In this document: positions 26,256 through 36,746 of the stretch, in pieces
Layout of the letters: every line of letters begins with the position of its first letter
Numbering within the stretch: the first letter of the stretch is position 1
Source of the DNA: Mucilaginibacter aurantiaciroseus
GTDB taxonomy: Bacteria; Bacteroidota; Bacteroidia; Sphingobacteriales; Sphingobacteriaceae
DNA length: 64,000 nucleotides
Assembly: GCF_024055595.1 (NCBI RefSeq)
Contig: NZ_JAMXOF010000001.1
Coordinates: 186,001 to 250,000 of the forward strand
Reading direction: 5' to 3'
Position numbers and translations under genes: made by a program
Notes under the pieces: generated by a model
What the model was told of the DNA's origin: nothing
Database searches by the model: none
The model's input: only the letters and a program-made list of their open reading frames with translations

Positions 26256-28817
26256 TTATCTGCCACCTGCCGGTGCTGCACCACCATTTTGGTCGCCACC
26301 CTGGATCTGGTCGTCATTGTTAACGCCTTTCTTTTTCTGGGTTGGGTTTGGTGCTTTAAAGCTTATTTTACCAAAGCTGTAGCTAAACGTTATACCAAAT
26401 GATTGGAAAGGGAACAGGGTGTGTGATGTTTGTGTGAATGTAGGGCTTGAGATATTCTGATCGAACGATTTGTTAACTGCAAAAGGCTGCACTGTGTTAA
26501 AACCGATAGAAGCCTTTTTATTCAGGAACTGTTTTTTGATCCCGAACGCGTAGATCCCGAAAGCAGGGCTTGCACCCTGGATGGTCCTGCGGGCCGAGTT
26601 GGTGAACCCAAATGCCTCTACAATAAAGTTCTTAGGCAAATTAAGCTGTGCGCTACCGAATAGGGTAGACACTAAGCGGGTTTTTAACGCGTCCTGGTTA
26701 ACAAAGCCTGCGTAAGCATCATACACACTTGGATTATAGGTAAACACGTTGATGCTACCACGAATGGTTAAAGCTTTGATAGGGTTTATGGAACCAAAGA
26801 AACTTGCACCTACAGAGTTATTTGCGGCAACGTTATTTTGGATAGTACGGTTAACCACAACACCATTATCAGTTATTGGTGTAGCAATACCTTCAATAAG
26901 GTCGCGGGTGTTTTTGTAGTAAACCGAGAAGTTTAATACCGATGATTTAACAAACGTGTTATAGTTTAACTCAACCGTTTGCGATACTTCCGGTGCAAGG
27001 TTAGGGTTACCTACACTTTGGCTTTGCTGCTGTGCACGGTTAATGAACGGGTTTAACACCTGTAAACTTGGGCGTTGGATACGTTTGCTGTACGATAATT
27101 TAAACGTATTGGAGCCCAAAGTTTTTTGCAACGTTAAGCTTGGTACATAAGTATTATAGCTTGCGGTAAATGGTTTTAACTCCTGCGAGTTGCTGCCCGG
27201 CGTTGCGTAAGGTGTTTGCGGGTCACCTGTGATCTGCGTGTTCTCGTAACGGAAACCGGCTAAAATCGCAAAGTTCTTAGGCAAATTAAAGGTGACCACA
27301 CTGTAACCGGCATATACGTTTTGATTGTAATTGTACAGGTTAGAGTTTAGGTTATCCCTAATAGGGTTTATACCAACCGGGTTAGGGTCGTTGATATCGC
27401 CCGGGGTAACGGTGAATATATCGTACACACTGTTAATGCGCCTTTGGATGGTTTTACCACCGGCCTCCAATTTTAATGTTTTGCTGATAGGGTTGGTATA
27501 ATCTGCCTGGGCGGTGTACTCGTTGTTTTTGCCGTTGTTGTTACCTTTTTGACTTGCATAACGGTCGCTAAATTCATTCAGGTAATCTGATTTAACAATG
27601 CTGTGGCTCCACTGGCCGGATACCACTATCTCGTGGCCTTCTTTTTTAAATTTGTGCGTGTAGTCAACATTCCAGTCAAACCCACTAAATTTATTGTGTG
27701 ATATTGAGCGGCCAATGTAGTCTTTCACGATAGAATTAGCGGCATCTTCAAAGTGGTAATCACCACCACCGTTGGCGTTAAAACCACCATCGTTTAAGGT
27801 AAGCGTACTATTAATGCTGTTAAAGCCGTTAAACTCGTAGCCTGCACTAAGCGAACCCCTCGCACCATGGCGTTTAATTTCGTTACTGGTATTGCTTGAG
27901 TTTTTCTCTGTAGCAGCACCAACTTTTAATTCTTGCCTGAAGTCTGAAAATGACCTTTGCGGCCAGGTAAGGTTACCACCAAGGTTGGCCGAAAAGTTAA
28001 AACGGTTTTTGTTGTAATTGAAGTTGATGTTACCGTTGTTTTGGCGTGTACCTACACCACCGCTAACACCACCGCTGATGCCCGATGCATTTTTGGTTTT
28101 AGTAATGATGTTGATGATACCACCAGAACCCTCTGCATCATACTTGGCAGATGGTGAAGTTAATACCTCAATGCTTTTGATCTGATCGGCAGGGATGGTT
28201 TTTAATACGTCGCTAAGGCTTGCTGATGTTGCACCCGATGGTTTGCCGTTGATCAACACACGAACGTTTTGATCGCCGCGGATGGCTACGTTACCGTTCA
28301 TATCAACAGATACCAATGGCACTTTCTGCAAAACGTCTGTAGCGTTACCGCCTGCTGCGGTAAGGTCTTTTTCGGCATTATAAACTATCTTATCAATTTT
28401 GTTTTCGATAAGCGCCTGCTGGCCAACAACCTGCACCTCTTTTAAGGTTTTTGCGCTTGGGGCAATAACTAACTGGCCCATGTTATTATCCGGTTTTGAA
28501 GCCGTGGTTTCAACAGGGTCGAAAGTTTTGGTAGGGTAACCGATGAATGATACGGTAATTTTGTATTTACCCGCGCGGATGTTATCCAGCTTAAAGTTTC
28601 CTTTCGCATCTGTTAACACACCGTTAATAGGCGTTTTTGCACCGCTTTTAAAGATGCTGATGGTAGCATAATCAACCGGTTTTTTGGTAAGTGAATCTAC
28701 CACCGTACCAGAGATCTTGCCGATGATATTGGAGCCGCCACCACCGCTAACCCCAAACTGGGCTTTGGCTGATATTGAGGCACATATAACTAATAAAAGT
28801 AAAAGTATTCGTTTCAT
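26256..28817 (-). CDS. TonB-dependent receptor, outer-membrane beta-barrel family
   Basis: 853 residues from MKRILLLLLVI; the longer frame from 28865 would put 16 residues before the signal peptide. Order: signal peptide, carboxypeptidase regulatory-like domain (KISGTVVDSLTKKPVDYATISIF onward), plug domain with VLINGKPSG and IKSIEVLTSPSAKYDAEGSGGIINIIT, then a barrel of the type common in Bacteroidota. The C-terminus ends in a Gly/Asn/Gln-rich tail rather than a clean final strand. The substrate is unknown, and no SusD-like partner is adjacent. Confidence 0.88.
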   Translation of the reverse strand: MKRILLLLLVICASISAKAQFGVSGGGGSNIIGKISGTVVDSLTKKPVDYATISIFKSGAKTPINGVLTDAKGNFKLDNIRAGKYKITVSFIGYPTKTFDPVETTASKPDNNMGQLVIAPSAKTLKEVQVVGQQALIENKIDKIVYNAEKDLTAAGGNATDVLQKVPLVSVDMNGNVAIRGDQNVRVLINGKPSGATSASLSDVLKTIPADQIKSIEVLTSPSAKYDAEGSGGIINIITKTKNASGISGGVSGGVGTRQNNGNINFNYNKNRFNFSANLGGNLTWPQRSFSDFRQELKVGAATEKNSSNTSNEIKRHGARGSLSAGYEFNGFNSINSTLTLNDGGFNANGGGDYHFEDAANSIVKDYIGRSISHNKFSGFDWNVDYTHKFKKEGHEIVVSGQWSHSIVKSDYLNEFSDRYASQKGNNNGKNNEYTAQADYTNPISKTLKLEAGGKTIQRRINSVYDIFTVTPGDINDPNPVGINPIRDNLNSNLYNYNQNVYAGYSVVTFNLPKNFAILAGFRYENTQITGDPQTPYATPGSNSQELKPFTASYNTYVPSLTLQKTLGSNTFKLSYSKRIQRPSLQVLNPFINRAQQQSQSVGNPNLAPEVSQTVELNYNTFVKSSVLNFSVYYKNTRDLIEGIATPITDNGVVVNRTIQNNVAANNSVGASFFGSINPIKALTIRGSINVFTYNPSVYDAYAGFVNQDALKTRLVSTLFGSAQLNLPKNFIVEAFGFTNSARRTIQGASPAFGIYAFGIKKQFLNKKASIGFNTVQPFAVNKSFDQNISSPTFTQTSHTLFPFQSFGITFSYSFGKISFKAPNPTQKKKGVNNDDQIQGGDQNGGAAPAGGR

Positions 28818-28937
28818 ATAAGAACTATTTAGGGCGTTTTTGATAATTGGAGGCGAAAATGCCAAAAATGTTACAGGCAGTTATCGGTTTTGTGTAAATT
28901 TTATGTTAATGTAATGTACATGTTACACTAAGGGGCA

Positions 28938-28989
28938 GCAAAAAGCCCCTGCGCTTGCGGCTTGTTAAAGCACTTAAGCACAGGGGCTG
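28938..28989 (-). terminator. Terminator of leuS
   Basis: On the minus strand AGCCCCTGTGCTT pairs with AAGCGCAGGGGCT around a loop and is followed by TTTTTG. It lies 15 bp past the leuS stop. Confidence 0.85.
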
Positions 28990-29003
28990 TAGTATTTTTA
29001 TTG

Positions 29004-31811
29004 TTAAATAACGATGTTTACAATACGGCCTTTTACAACAATTACTTTTTTAGGGGTTTTGCCATCAAGGTATTTTTGCACATCGGCATTGGCTAAAATT
29101 GCAGCTTCAATATCAGCTACTTCCATAGACAACGAAAGGCTGACATTAGTTTTCATTTTTCCGTTAAAAGATACCGGGTAGCTAAATTCCTCCTCAACCA
29201 GGTAGGCCGGGTTAAATTTAGGGTATGCCGCGGTAGAGATACTGCCCGCCGGGTTACCCAGCAATACCCAAAGTTCCTCGCAAATATGCGGGGCATAGGG
29301 GGCAAGGGTAATAACCAGTTCCTGTAGGATAGCGCGTTTGTTGCACTTCAGGTCGGTAAGTTCGTTAACGGCTATCATAAAGCTGGATACGGATGTATTG
29401 AACGAGAAACGTTCAATATCCTGCTCCACCTTCTGGATGATCTTGTGAAGTGATTTTAGCTCGGCTTTAGTCGGTGCCTCGTTGCTTACGTTAAAGTTCC
29501 AGTCCGCATCATGGAATAACCTCCAGAATTTACGCAGGAACTTGAACACCCCCTCGATACCATTGGTATTCCAAGGTTTGCTTTGCTCCAGCGGACCAAG
29601 GAACATCTCGTACATACGCAAAGTATCCGCACCGTAACGGGCTATCAGATCATCCGGGTTAACCACGTTGAATTTGGACTTGGACATTTTCTCCACTTCA
29701 ACGCCGCAAATGTATTTTCCGTTTTCCAGGATAAATTCCGCGTCAGCAAAATCTTCTCTCCAGGTTTTAAACTTGTTTAGGTTCAAAACTTCGTTCTCTA
29801 CTATGTTTACATCAACATGTAGCGGAGAGGTTTTGTATTCTTTGATCAAACCATGCGATACAAAAGTGTTGGTTCCTTTGCCTTCGTCATCAATTAAACG
29901 ATATACAAAATTACTCCGTCCCTGTATCATCCCCTGGTTGATCAACTTCTTGAAAGGTTCTTCCTCAACCACTTTGCCTATATCCTTCAAAAACTTGTTC
30001 CAGAAACGGCTGTAGAGCAAGTGACCTGTAGCATGCTCGCTGCCGCCAATGTATAAATCTACGTCCTTCCAGTATTCGATCGCTTCGCGCGATGCAAACT
30101 CTCGGTCGTTATGGGCATCCATATAGCGGTACCAATACCAGCTGCTGCCTGCCCAACCCGGCATGGTGCTAAGTTCATATTCACCCTCCGGGTGTTTCCA
30201 ATCGGTCGCGCGGCCTAATGGCGGTTCGCCGCTTTCGGTTGGTAAGTATTTATCTATCTCGGGTAATAATAATGGCAAGTGTTGCTCGTCAATAAGGTAT
30301 GGAAAGCCACCTTTAAAGTAAACCGGTACAGGTTCTCCCCAGTAGCGCTGGCGGCCAAAAATGGCATCGCGCATCCTAAAGTTCACTTTTGCTTTACCCA
30401 AGCCCAGTTCATCCAGTTTAGCAACTACAGCTGCGGATGCTTCTTTGTAACCCAAGCCGTTTATAAAATCGCTGTTGATGTATTTACCTTCTTTGGTTGG
30501 GTCGGCTTCTACCTCAATATTTTGGATATCGATGATCGGGATGATGGGCAAGTTAAAATGCTTCGCAAACACAAAGTCGCGCTGATCTCCCGATGGTACG
30601 GCCATAACCGCGCCTGTACCGTAACCGGCCAATACATAATCAGCTATCCAAACCGGGATCTGGGTGCCGTTAAGCGGGTTGGTTACATAGCTGCCCGTAA
30701 ATGCGCCCGATACGGTTTTGGTATCGGCCATACGGTCCAATTCGCTTTTCTTTTTAGTTTGGGTAATATAGGCATCAATATCGGCCTTTTGCTCCGGCGT
30801 GGTTAGTTCGGCAACCAACTCATGCTCGGGGGCTATTACCAAAAAGCTTACACCGAAAACGGTATCAACACGGGTGGTGAAAACTTCTATGTAGGAAGCC
30901 CCCTCTAAATCTCCCCCGGTAGGAGGAACTTTCTCTAATGGAAACCTTACACTTGCGCCAACGCTTTTACCTATCCAGTTGCGCTGCATTTCTTTCAAAG
31001 GCTCTGGCCAATCAATATGGTTTAAACCTGCTAATAAACGCTGTGCGTAGGCGGTGATGCGCATACTCCACTGCATCATTTTCTTTTGCTCTACAGGGTA
31101 GCCCCCGCGCTCGCTAAAGCCATCTTTTACCTCGTCGTTAGCCAGTACGGTACCCAGTGCAGGGCACCAGTTTACGGTACTTTCGCGTAGGTAGGTTAGG
31201 CGGTATTTTAACAGTTCGGCTTGTTGTTGCTGCTCGCTAAAGGCTTTCCACTCATGGGCGGTAAAGCTTAGTATTTCTTCATCGCAAACAGCGTTGATCC
31301 CTGCCGAGCCTTTGCTTTCAAAATGCTCAACCAGGTTGGCAATGCTTTGCGCTTTATCCGCACCCTTATCATAGTAGCTATTGAATAACTGGATAAAGAT
31401 CCATTGTGTCCATTTATAATAATCTGGCGAACTGGTGCGCACTTCCCTGTCCCAATCGAACGAGAAACCTATCTGGTCCAGCTGGCGGCGGTAGGTGGCA
31501 ATGTTAGCCTCGGTAGTAACTGAAGGGTGCTGCCCGGTTTGTATGGCGTACTGCTCGGCCGGTAAGCCAAAGCTATCGTAACCCATTGGGTGCAACACGT
31601 TAAAACCTTTTAAACGTTTATAACGTGCAAAAATATCTGAGGCAATATAACCCAGCGGGTGGCCAACATGCAGCCCCGCGCCAGATGGGTAGGGGAACAT
31701 ATCCAGCACATAATACTTGGGTTTGTTGCTTGTGTTTTCGGCCTTAAAGGTTTTATGCTCGGCCCAAAACTGCTGCCACTTTTGCTCTATATCTTTAAAT
31801 TGATAATCCAT
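29004..31811 (-). CDS. leuS: Leucyl-tRNA synthetase carrying a repeat-encoded insert
   Basis: 935 residues. The catalytic signatures are HVGHP (48-51, HIGH motif) in [15 protein letters not shown] and KMSKSK near residue 707. The editing domain is present, with [11 protein letters not shown] and [16 protein letters not shown], so proofreading is likely kept. It charges tRNA-Leu. Residues about 292-305 ([13 protein letters not shown]) come from a copy of an interspersed repeat read in frame, between the catalytic core and the editing domain. A one-mismatch -7 box (TATTTTCG on the minus strand, 31837-31844) lies about 25 bp upstream. Confidence 0.96.
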   Translation of the reverse strand: MDYQFKDIEQKWQQFWAEHKTFKAENTSNKPKYYVLDMFPYPSGAGLHVGHPLGYIASDIFARYKRLKGFNVLHPMGYDSFGLPAEQYAIQTGQHPSVTTEANIATYRRQLDQIGFSFDWDREVRTSSPDYYKWTQWIFIQLFNSYYDKGADKAQSIANLVEHFESKGSAGINAVCDEEILSFTAHEWKAFSEQQQQAELLKYRLTYLRESTVNWCPALGTVLANDEVKDGFSERGGYPVEQKKMMQWSMRITAYAQRLLAGLNHIDWPEPLKEMQRNWIGKSVGASVRFPLEKVPPTGGDLEGASYIEVFTTRVDTVFGVSFLVIAPEHELVAELTTPEQKADIDAYITQTKKKSELDRMADTKTVSGAFTGSYVTNPLNGTQIPVWIADYVLAGYGTGAVMAVPSGDQRDFVFAKHFNLPIIPIIDIQNIEVEADPTKEGKYINSDFINGLGYKEASAAVVAKLDELGLGKAKVNFRMRDAIFGRQRYWGEPVPVYFKGGFPYLIDEQHLPLLLPEIDKYLPTESGEPPLGRATDWKHPEGEYELSTMPGWAGSSWYWYRYMDAHNDREFASREAIEYWKDVDLYIGGSEHATGHLLYSRFWNKFLKDIGKVVEEEPFKKLINQGMIQGRSNFVYRLIDDEGKGTNTFVSHGLIKEYKTSPLHVDVNIVENEVLNLNKFKTWREDFADAEFILENGKYICGVEVEKMSKSKFNVVNPDDLIARYGADTLRMYEMFLGPLEQSKPWNTNGIEGVFKFLRKFWRLFHDADWNFNVSNEAPTKAELKSLHKIIQKVEQDIERFSFNTSVSSFMIAVNELTDLKCNKRAILQELVITLAPYAPHICEELWVLLGNPAGSISTAAYPKFNPAYLVEEEFSYPVSFNGKMKTNVSLSLSMEVADIEAAILANADVQKYLDGKTPKKVIVVKGRIVNIVI
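30897..30942 (-). repeat. PPTGG-type repeat copy inside leuS
   Basis: AAGCCCCCTCTAAATCTCCC continuing to CGGTAGGAGGAACTTTC matches the copy at 31869-31904 almost base for base, and half of the pair at 5337-5432. It keeps the leuS frame open. Confidence 0.88.
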
Positions 31812-31868
31812 TTGTTTATTTACCGTATTGAGGTTGCGAAAATAGTAAAAACTGCTTTAAAATCAGCT

Positions 31869-31972
31869 AAACCCCCTCTAAATCTCCCCCGGTAGGGGAG
31901 ACTTCACTGATCAACAGGAAGAGCTTTCAGCTCCCTCTTCTTCGGACAGGGCCGGGGAGAGGCCAAAGTTTC
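31869..31972. repeat. PPTGG-type repeat and a second G/C-rich repeat upstream of leuS
   Basis: 31869-31904 holds the CCCCCTCTAAATCTCCCCC repeat. 31929-31967 holds a different G/C-rich element (CTCCCTCTTCTTCGGACAGG then GCCGGGGAGAGG), which reads inverted relative to the first. They occupy most of the gap between leuS and the DUF1634 gene. Confidence 0.75.
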
Positions 31973-32046
31973 AATAAAGTCTATATATTATATAGGTTAA
32001 CATTAAAGTTGGCAAGCCATTTTTTAAGCGTTATTTTCGACACTTA

Positions 32047-32430
32047 ATGATACAGCGGTTTAAAGATAAAGACATGCAGGTGGTAATAGGGTGGGTACTG
32101 CGTGCCGGCGTTTTTATTTCTATGGCTGTAGTTTTTATCGGCGGTGTTATTTATTTGACACGCCATGGCCAAAGTATAGCCAACTATCACAAGTTTGTAG
32201 GCGTGCCCGATTTTATCCAGAGTCCCCGTGGTATTATTAACGGCATCATCAATTTAAGGGGGCGGGCTATTATCCAGGCAGGTATTGTGCTGCTTATTGC
32301 AACGCCCGTGGTAAGGGTGCTATTCAGCGCCGTTGGTTTCATCCTCGAAAAAGACCATCTGTATACAGCCATCACCTTCATCGTACTGCTTATTATCATT
32401 ATTAGCGCCTTTAGCGGCCATGCGGGGTAA
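32047..32430 (+). CDS. DUF1634 family membrane protein
   Basis: 127 residues with three membrane helices (about 14-34, 78-98, 105-123). The core VIGWVLRAGVFISMAVVFIGGV and the later RGRAIIQAGIVLLIATPVVRV are the DUF1634 pattern. In many bacteria the partner is a TauE/SafE-type exporter directly upstream; none is here, only repeats and leuS, so it stands alone. Function unknown. Confidence 0.85.
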   Translation: MIQRFKDKDMQVVIGWVLRAGVFISMAVVFIGGVIYLTRHGQSIANYHKFVGVPDFIQSPRGIINGIINLRGRAIIQAGIVLLIATPVVRVLFSAVGFILEKDHLYTAITFIVLLIIIISAFSGHAG

Positions 32431-32469
32431 TTTTCTAAAACCATTTTTGCCTTGCCCTGCTTTTATAGT

Positions 32470-32691
32470 ATGCGCAGGCACAAGGTAAAATCAACAGCGT
32501 TACAAAGCATCGGGTACAACCGGGAACAACACATCCTCGAACTGGAGTTTAGGGATAATGGCGGCGTATGGCAATATTTTAACTTTAAGCCCGCGGCCTA
32601 CAAAAAATTTATAAAAGCAGAATAGTTAGGCAACTATTTTGTTACCCGCATAAAAGGTAAATACCCCGAAGAAAAGGTGGAATATTATTGA
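32470..32691 (+). pseudogene. KTSC-domain protein interrupted by an in-frame TAG
   Basis: An ATG at 32470 begins RRHKVKSTALQSIGYNREQ, and the frame runs through ILELEFRDNGGVWQYFNF to a TAG at 32623-32625. The same frame continues for 21 codons (LGNYFVTRIKGKYPEEKV) to a TGA at 32689. Together these give a complete KTSC domain of about 72 residues: KS-x-S, IGY, the WQYF centre (YxY-like) and the closing GNYF. The TAG falls where a serine is usual, one base change from TCG. It overlaps the end of the convergent TonB receptor gene by 7 bp. Confidence 0.75.
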
Positions 32692-35141
32692 GAAGGCTGC
32701 TGTTGCCTCATACGATTTTGCTCGTCCTCGTTACCGGTTACGTGCCGTGCAGCGTTTTTAACAGTTGTTTTACCAAAACGATAGCTAAAGTTTAGGTAAA
32801 CTTTGCGGTATTCCCGCCTGTCTAACAGGTTAATATTAACATTTTGATAGTTGATGGATATCTTGTCGCGGTTCAGTTTAAAAACATCGTTCCCAACTAA
32901 ACTTATCCGCCCCATTTTGTTAAAGATCTGCTTGCTGATGCCCGCGTCCATAAAACCGGCCGGCCTAAATTGTTTAATGCCATAAAAAGTAGCGGTTTCA
33001 AACTTGCCCGATAGCTGCGCCGCAAAGCCACCCGGCAAAGTAAAGGTTTGGGTAGAGGTAACTATTACATCGGCGGTGCCTTTATTAAGGTTACCGTATT
33101 GCGCGTAGGCTACATAGCGTTGGTACGATGCATCTACATCATAATTACTGGCCCACCAACTGGTGAATTTTACAGGCGAATTAATGTTAATGCCATAAGT
33201 ATAAACCCTGCCCAGGTTTACATCGGCGCTCATGCTTAATTTACTGGCATCGTCCTGCCCGTAAAACGGGAATGTGGCGCCTGTTACCAAATCGGCACGG
33301 ATGGAAGTAACCGTTTGGCTATTATACGTGTGGCTTAGTATAATGGTGTTATGGTATTCGGGCTTTAAGTATGGGTTGCCCGCCTGGTAGGTGTAAAGGT
33401 CAACAAAGTACAGGAACGGGTTAAGTTTATCATACCCCGGCCGGGTAATGCCCCTTGTTAAATTTACGGCAAACTCGTTTTTATCGTTATACCTGTAATT
33501 TAATATCGCCGTAGGGAAAATGTTAAAATATTGGTGAGATGGTGCCTCATAAGCGGTTGTTATGTTGGTAACTAATGATGTGCCATTGTTGTTGGTATAT
33601 TCGCCACGTAAGCCACCGTCAAAATCAAACTTGCCAAATTTGGTAGTGTAGTTAATATAGGCGGCGCCAATTTTCTCGTTAAACAAAAAATGATTGCTGT
33701 AAGTAATGTTAACCGTGTATACGCCATTTACCTGGGGGCCAAATACCAGATTATTATCTGTAGTGGTATAGCTGTATTTTAAACCCGCATCAATTTTGCC
33801 CTTTGGCAAAGGGTTGGTGTACGCAAGCAAGCCACTCCAGTTTTTTATTTTTGTGGGCGATAAATTTTGCAGCAGCAATGGTTCGCGATATGCAAAGCCC
33901 TGGTTATCTGCAAACGTGTTTGTAATATATTCGTCCGAGTGGCGTTTAGAATTGCTATAAGTTGCGTTGGCTGTAATGCTCCTGCCCACCTTATCCAGTT
34001 TGGCGGTGTAGTTAAGGTTGTAATTGATGTTGCTGATGTCCCTGTCGATATTGGAATGGGCAACAATAACAGAATCGAACACGGCGTTATTATAGATTTC
34101 AAGCGTGTTGTTCTTATCAATATCGTTGTTGTTTGCAAAGCCATTGATCAAAAAACCAATACTTTGGCTTGGTGACAAGGAGAGATCGGCACCTAACCTA
34201 AAGTTATGATTAAGCGACTCGGTAATGCTTTTGTAAGTAGTGTTGTAATCGCTTTTTACCCCGGCATAATTAATGGCGCGGTCGGTATATACATCTTTCC
34301 ATTGCTTATTGGCTACAACACTATAACTACCAAAAATATTATATGTTTTTGTGCGATGGTTTAAGCTTATGCCTGTGCTTCCCTTATAATATTTGCCGTA
34401 ACCTGCCGATGCATTAAAGGTACCGTTAGTGCCTATGTTAGTGCCTTTTTTATAAATAATGTTGATGATACCGCCGCCGGCAGCATCATACTTGGCCGAA
34501 CCTCCTTTTATTACCTCCATGCGGTCGATATTGTTGCCCTGGGTGCTTTTTAGTAGTGCGGCAAGGTCGGCGCCGGTTAGGTTGGTGGCTTTGCCATCTA
34601 TCATCACCAAAGCATCCTGGCGGCCGTTAATACTCACGTTGTCGTTATTGTCTACACGCACCCCCGGCGATTGCCTCAGAATTTCTAATACCGATTGGCC
34701 GTCGGCAACGATACTGGCCGATGGGTTGATGATCATTTTACCCGGCTTTACTTCGATATAAGGCTTTTTGGCAACTATCGAAACTTCCTTCAATTCTTTA
34801 TTAAGGGATGATAGTGTGATATGGGCGGTGGTGATATCAAGCCCGGCTGTAACAGAAATATTTGTGGAGTAAGCTTTTTTAAACCCAAGCCTTGTGGCAA
34901 GTATAATATACTTGCCGGGATTAACAAAATTAAAACGGAAGGTTCCGGTATTACCAACCAGGGCAGACATAGCCACAGACGAGTCTGGCAGGTTTAACAG
35001 AATAACCGTGGCCGCCTGGGCCGGTTGGTTATTTTGTATTAAAACAGTGCCGCTTATAGTTGACGTACCCGTTTGGGCGTAGCAAAAACTAAATAGACTT
35101 GAAAGGATAGCTATAAATAAGCACCCGATTTTAACCCTCAT
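32685..35141 (-). CDS. TonB-dependent receptor, outer-membrane beta-barrel family
   Basis: 818 residues. Signal peptide (about 1-22, ending SFCYAQ), a carboxypeptidase regulatory-like domain (STISGTVLIQNNQPAQAATV), a plug with ILRQSPGVRVDNNDNVSING and MEVIKGGSAKYDAAGGGIINI, and a C-terminal barrel. It is the same general type as the receptor at 26256 but is not a recent duplicate: sequence identity by eye is confined to the motifs. No SusD, sigma or FecR gene is adjacent, so its substrate is open. Confidence 0.88.
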   Translation of the reverse strand: MRVKIGCLFIAILSSLFSFCYAQTGTSTISGTVLIQNNQPAQAATVILLNLPDSSVAMSALVGNTGTFRFNFVNPGKYIILATRLGFKKAYSTNISVTAGLDITTAHITLSSLNKELKEVSIVAKKPYIEVKPGKMIINPSASIVADGQSVLEILRQSPGVRVDNNDNVSINGRQDALVMIDGKATNLTGADLAALLKSTQGNNIDRMEVIKGGSAKYDAAGGGIINIIYKKGTNIGTNGTFNASAGYGKYYKGSTGISLNHRTKTYNIFGSYSVVANKQWKDVYTDRAINYAGVKSDYNTTYKSITESLNHNFRLGADLSLSPSQSIGFLINGFANNNDIDKNNTLEIYNNAVFDSVIVAHSNIDRDISNINYNLNYTAKLDKVGRSITANATYSNSKRHSDEYITNTFADNQGFAYREPLLLQNLSPTKIKNWSGLLAYTNPLPKGKIDAGLKYSYTTTDNNLVFGPQVNGVYTVNITYSNHFLFNEKIGAAYINYTTKFGKFDFDGGLRGEYTNNNGTSLVTNITTAYEAPSHQYFNIFPTAILNYRYNDKNEFAVNLTRGITRPGYDKLNPFLYFVDLYTYQAGNPYLKPEYHNTIILSHTYNSQTVTSIRADLVTGATFPFYGQDDASKLSMSADVNLGRVYTYGININSPVKFTSWWASNYDVDASYQRYVAYAQYGNLNKGTADVIVTSTQTFTLPGGFAAQLSGKFETATFYGIKQFRPAGFMDAGISKQIFNKMGRISLVGNDVFKLNRDKISINYQNVNINLLDRREYRKVYLNFSYRFGKTTVKNAARHVTGNEDEQNRMRQQQPSQ

Positions 35142-35335
35142 TAATATTACCTCGTAGAAATTTTTCTTATAGTGTCCACATTTTAAAGCCTTAAATATAA
35201 GAACAATTTTAAATTGGATAGGAATGTGTTGTTGTTTTTTACGGCTTTATACTATTAAATGTTGCTTTAAGTTATTAGTATAAAAGTAAATCCCTTCTAT
35301 TTATTAATTTCGCCAACAGACAATTAGAATATTAC

Positions 35336-36616
35336 ATGAAGAAAATATACCTGATAGCTTTTGTTTTATTATTTGCCGCACAGCTTAAGGCGCAGGAGCC
35401 TGCCAATTACGCGGCTGTCGCCAATAAATTTAAGCAGTTTTATAACGCCAACCAGCCCGATAGCATCTTTGCTATGTTTAGCCCCGAAATGAAGGCAAGC
35501 TTACCTTTAGATAAGTTTAAGCCTACCACCGTGCAGCTAAAATCACAACTGGGTAGCCTTAAACAAATCGATTTCTTAAAATTCAGTTCGCCGCTGGCAA
35601 TTTACAAGGGCACGTTTACTAACGCGGTTTTTCAGCTTAACCTGTCGCTTAACAGCCAAAGTAAAATAATAGGGTTGTTTCTTGCCCCATATGTGGAGGA
35701 AACTAAAGCCATGGCGATGGACCCATCATTAAAAGAAGCACCAATATTGCTTAAAACCTTTTCGGGGTCTATTTCAGGCACGTTAACAACACCCGTTAAT
35801 GCATCAGGCAAAATACCGGTAGTGCTTATTATACCAGGATCTGGCCCTACGGACCGTGATGGCAACAGCCCCAAACTTGGCCTTAACGGCAATACCTATA
35901 AAATGCTGGCGAATGAACTTGGCAAAAATGGCATAGCCAGCCTGCGTTATGATAAACGGCTGATAGGCCAAAGCATAACCACCACCAAAGAAAAAGAACT
36001 GAAGTTTGAAGATTATGTTGACGATGCCGTAGGGTTAGTGAATTTGCTAACCGATGATCAGCGCTTCTCTAAAGTAATTGTTTTAGGGCACAGCGAGGGT
36101 TCGCTGGTGGGGATGCTGGCCATTCGCGACCAACCGGTTAAGGCGTATATATCTGTTGCGGGCGCGGGCCGTTCGGCAGATATTGTGGTAACTGAACAAA
36201 TGAAAGCCTACCCAAAATTTATCCAGGATAATTTTAAAAGGATGCTGGATAGCTTGAAAAGAGGCAAATTTACCGATAATATCGACCCAAAACTTTACCC
36301 CATTGCCAGGCCGGATATACAGCCGTACCTGTTATCGTGGTTCAGGTATTCGCCAGCGCGCGAGATAAAAAAAGCTAAAATACCTGTACTGATCGTGCAG
36401 GGTACTACAGATCTGCAAGTGCCTGTTACTGATGCCGACCTGCTGAAGAAAGCAAAATCTGACGCGGTGCTGCTGCTGATCCCTAACATGAACCACATTT
36501 TAAAGGAAGCCCCGGCAGATAAAGAGCAAAACACCGCCACCTATAGCAAACCCGACCTCCCCCTAAAACCGGAGTTGGTAACCGGCATAGTGAATTTTAT
36601 AAAGGGGTTGAAATAG
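35336..36616 (+). CDS. Exported alpha/beta hydrolase with DUF3887-like N-terminal domain
   Basis: 426 residues with a signal peptide (about 1-19, ending LKAQ). Residues 20-125 resemble the DUF3887 domain (VANKFKQFYNANQPDSIFAMF). The alpha/beta hydrolase part has an oxyanion-region PGSGPTDRDGNSP, nucleophile elbow GHSEGS near residue 251-256, the acid in VQGTTDLQVP and the base histidine in NMNHIL. A periplasmic esterase or peptidase-like hydrolase is expected. TAATTTCG at 35305-35312 is a one-mismatch -7 box upstream. Confidence 0.85.
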   Translation: MKKIYLIAFVLLFAAQLKAQEPANYAAVANKFKQFYNANQPDSIFAMFSPEMKASLPLDKFKPTTVQLKSQLGSLKQIDFLKFSSPLAIYKGTFTNAVFQLNLSLNSQSKIIGLFLAPYVEETKAMAMDPSLKEAPILLKTFSGSISGTLTTPVNASGKIPVVLIIPGSGPTDRDGNSPKLGLNGNTYKMLANELGKNGIASLRYDKRLIGQSITTTKEKELKFEDYVDDAVGLVNLLTDDQRFSKVIVLGHSEGSLVGMLAIRDQPVKAYISVAGAGRSADIVVTEQMKAYPKFIQDNFKRMLDSLKRGKFTDNIDPKLYPIARPDIQPYLLSWFRYSPAREIKKAKIPVLIVQGTTDLQVPVTDADLLKKAKSDAVLLLIPNMNHILKEAPADKEQNTATYSKPDLPLKPELVTGIVNFIKGLK

Positions 36617-36621
36617 TTCTC

Positions 36622-36727
36622 ACGCGTCGTTGCTGCGAGGAACCGTAGCGACGTGGCAATCTTCGATAGACTCGTCTGCGGCTCAGTAAGTCGGGGATTG
36701 CCACGCTACCGCTCGCAATAACGCGCG
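36622..36727. repeat. Palindromic interspersed repeat (ATTGCGAGGAAC type), copy 2
   Basis: Left end GCTGCGAGGAACCGTAGCGA then CGTGGCAATCTTC; right end GGATTGCCACGCTACCGCTC then GCAATAACGC. The two ends are inverted copies. It is the same family as 18215-18354 and lies between the hydrolase and the convergent DinB gene. Confidence 0.78.
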
Positions 36728-36746
36728 GAGAGACTCCGCACATCTG

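Noticed and set aside
30279-30806. Antisense ORF of 175 codons within leuS
   Set aside because: It lies fully opposite leuS, has no signal, motif or promoter, and follows from the codon bias of the gene.
30837-30890. Loss of LeuRS editing because TTRVDT replaces TTRPDT
   Set aside because: A varied residue at this position is, as I recall, normal in Bacteroidota LeuRS, and the later [15 protein letters not shown] is intact.
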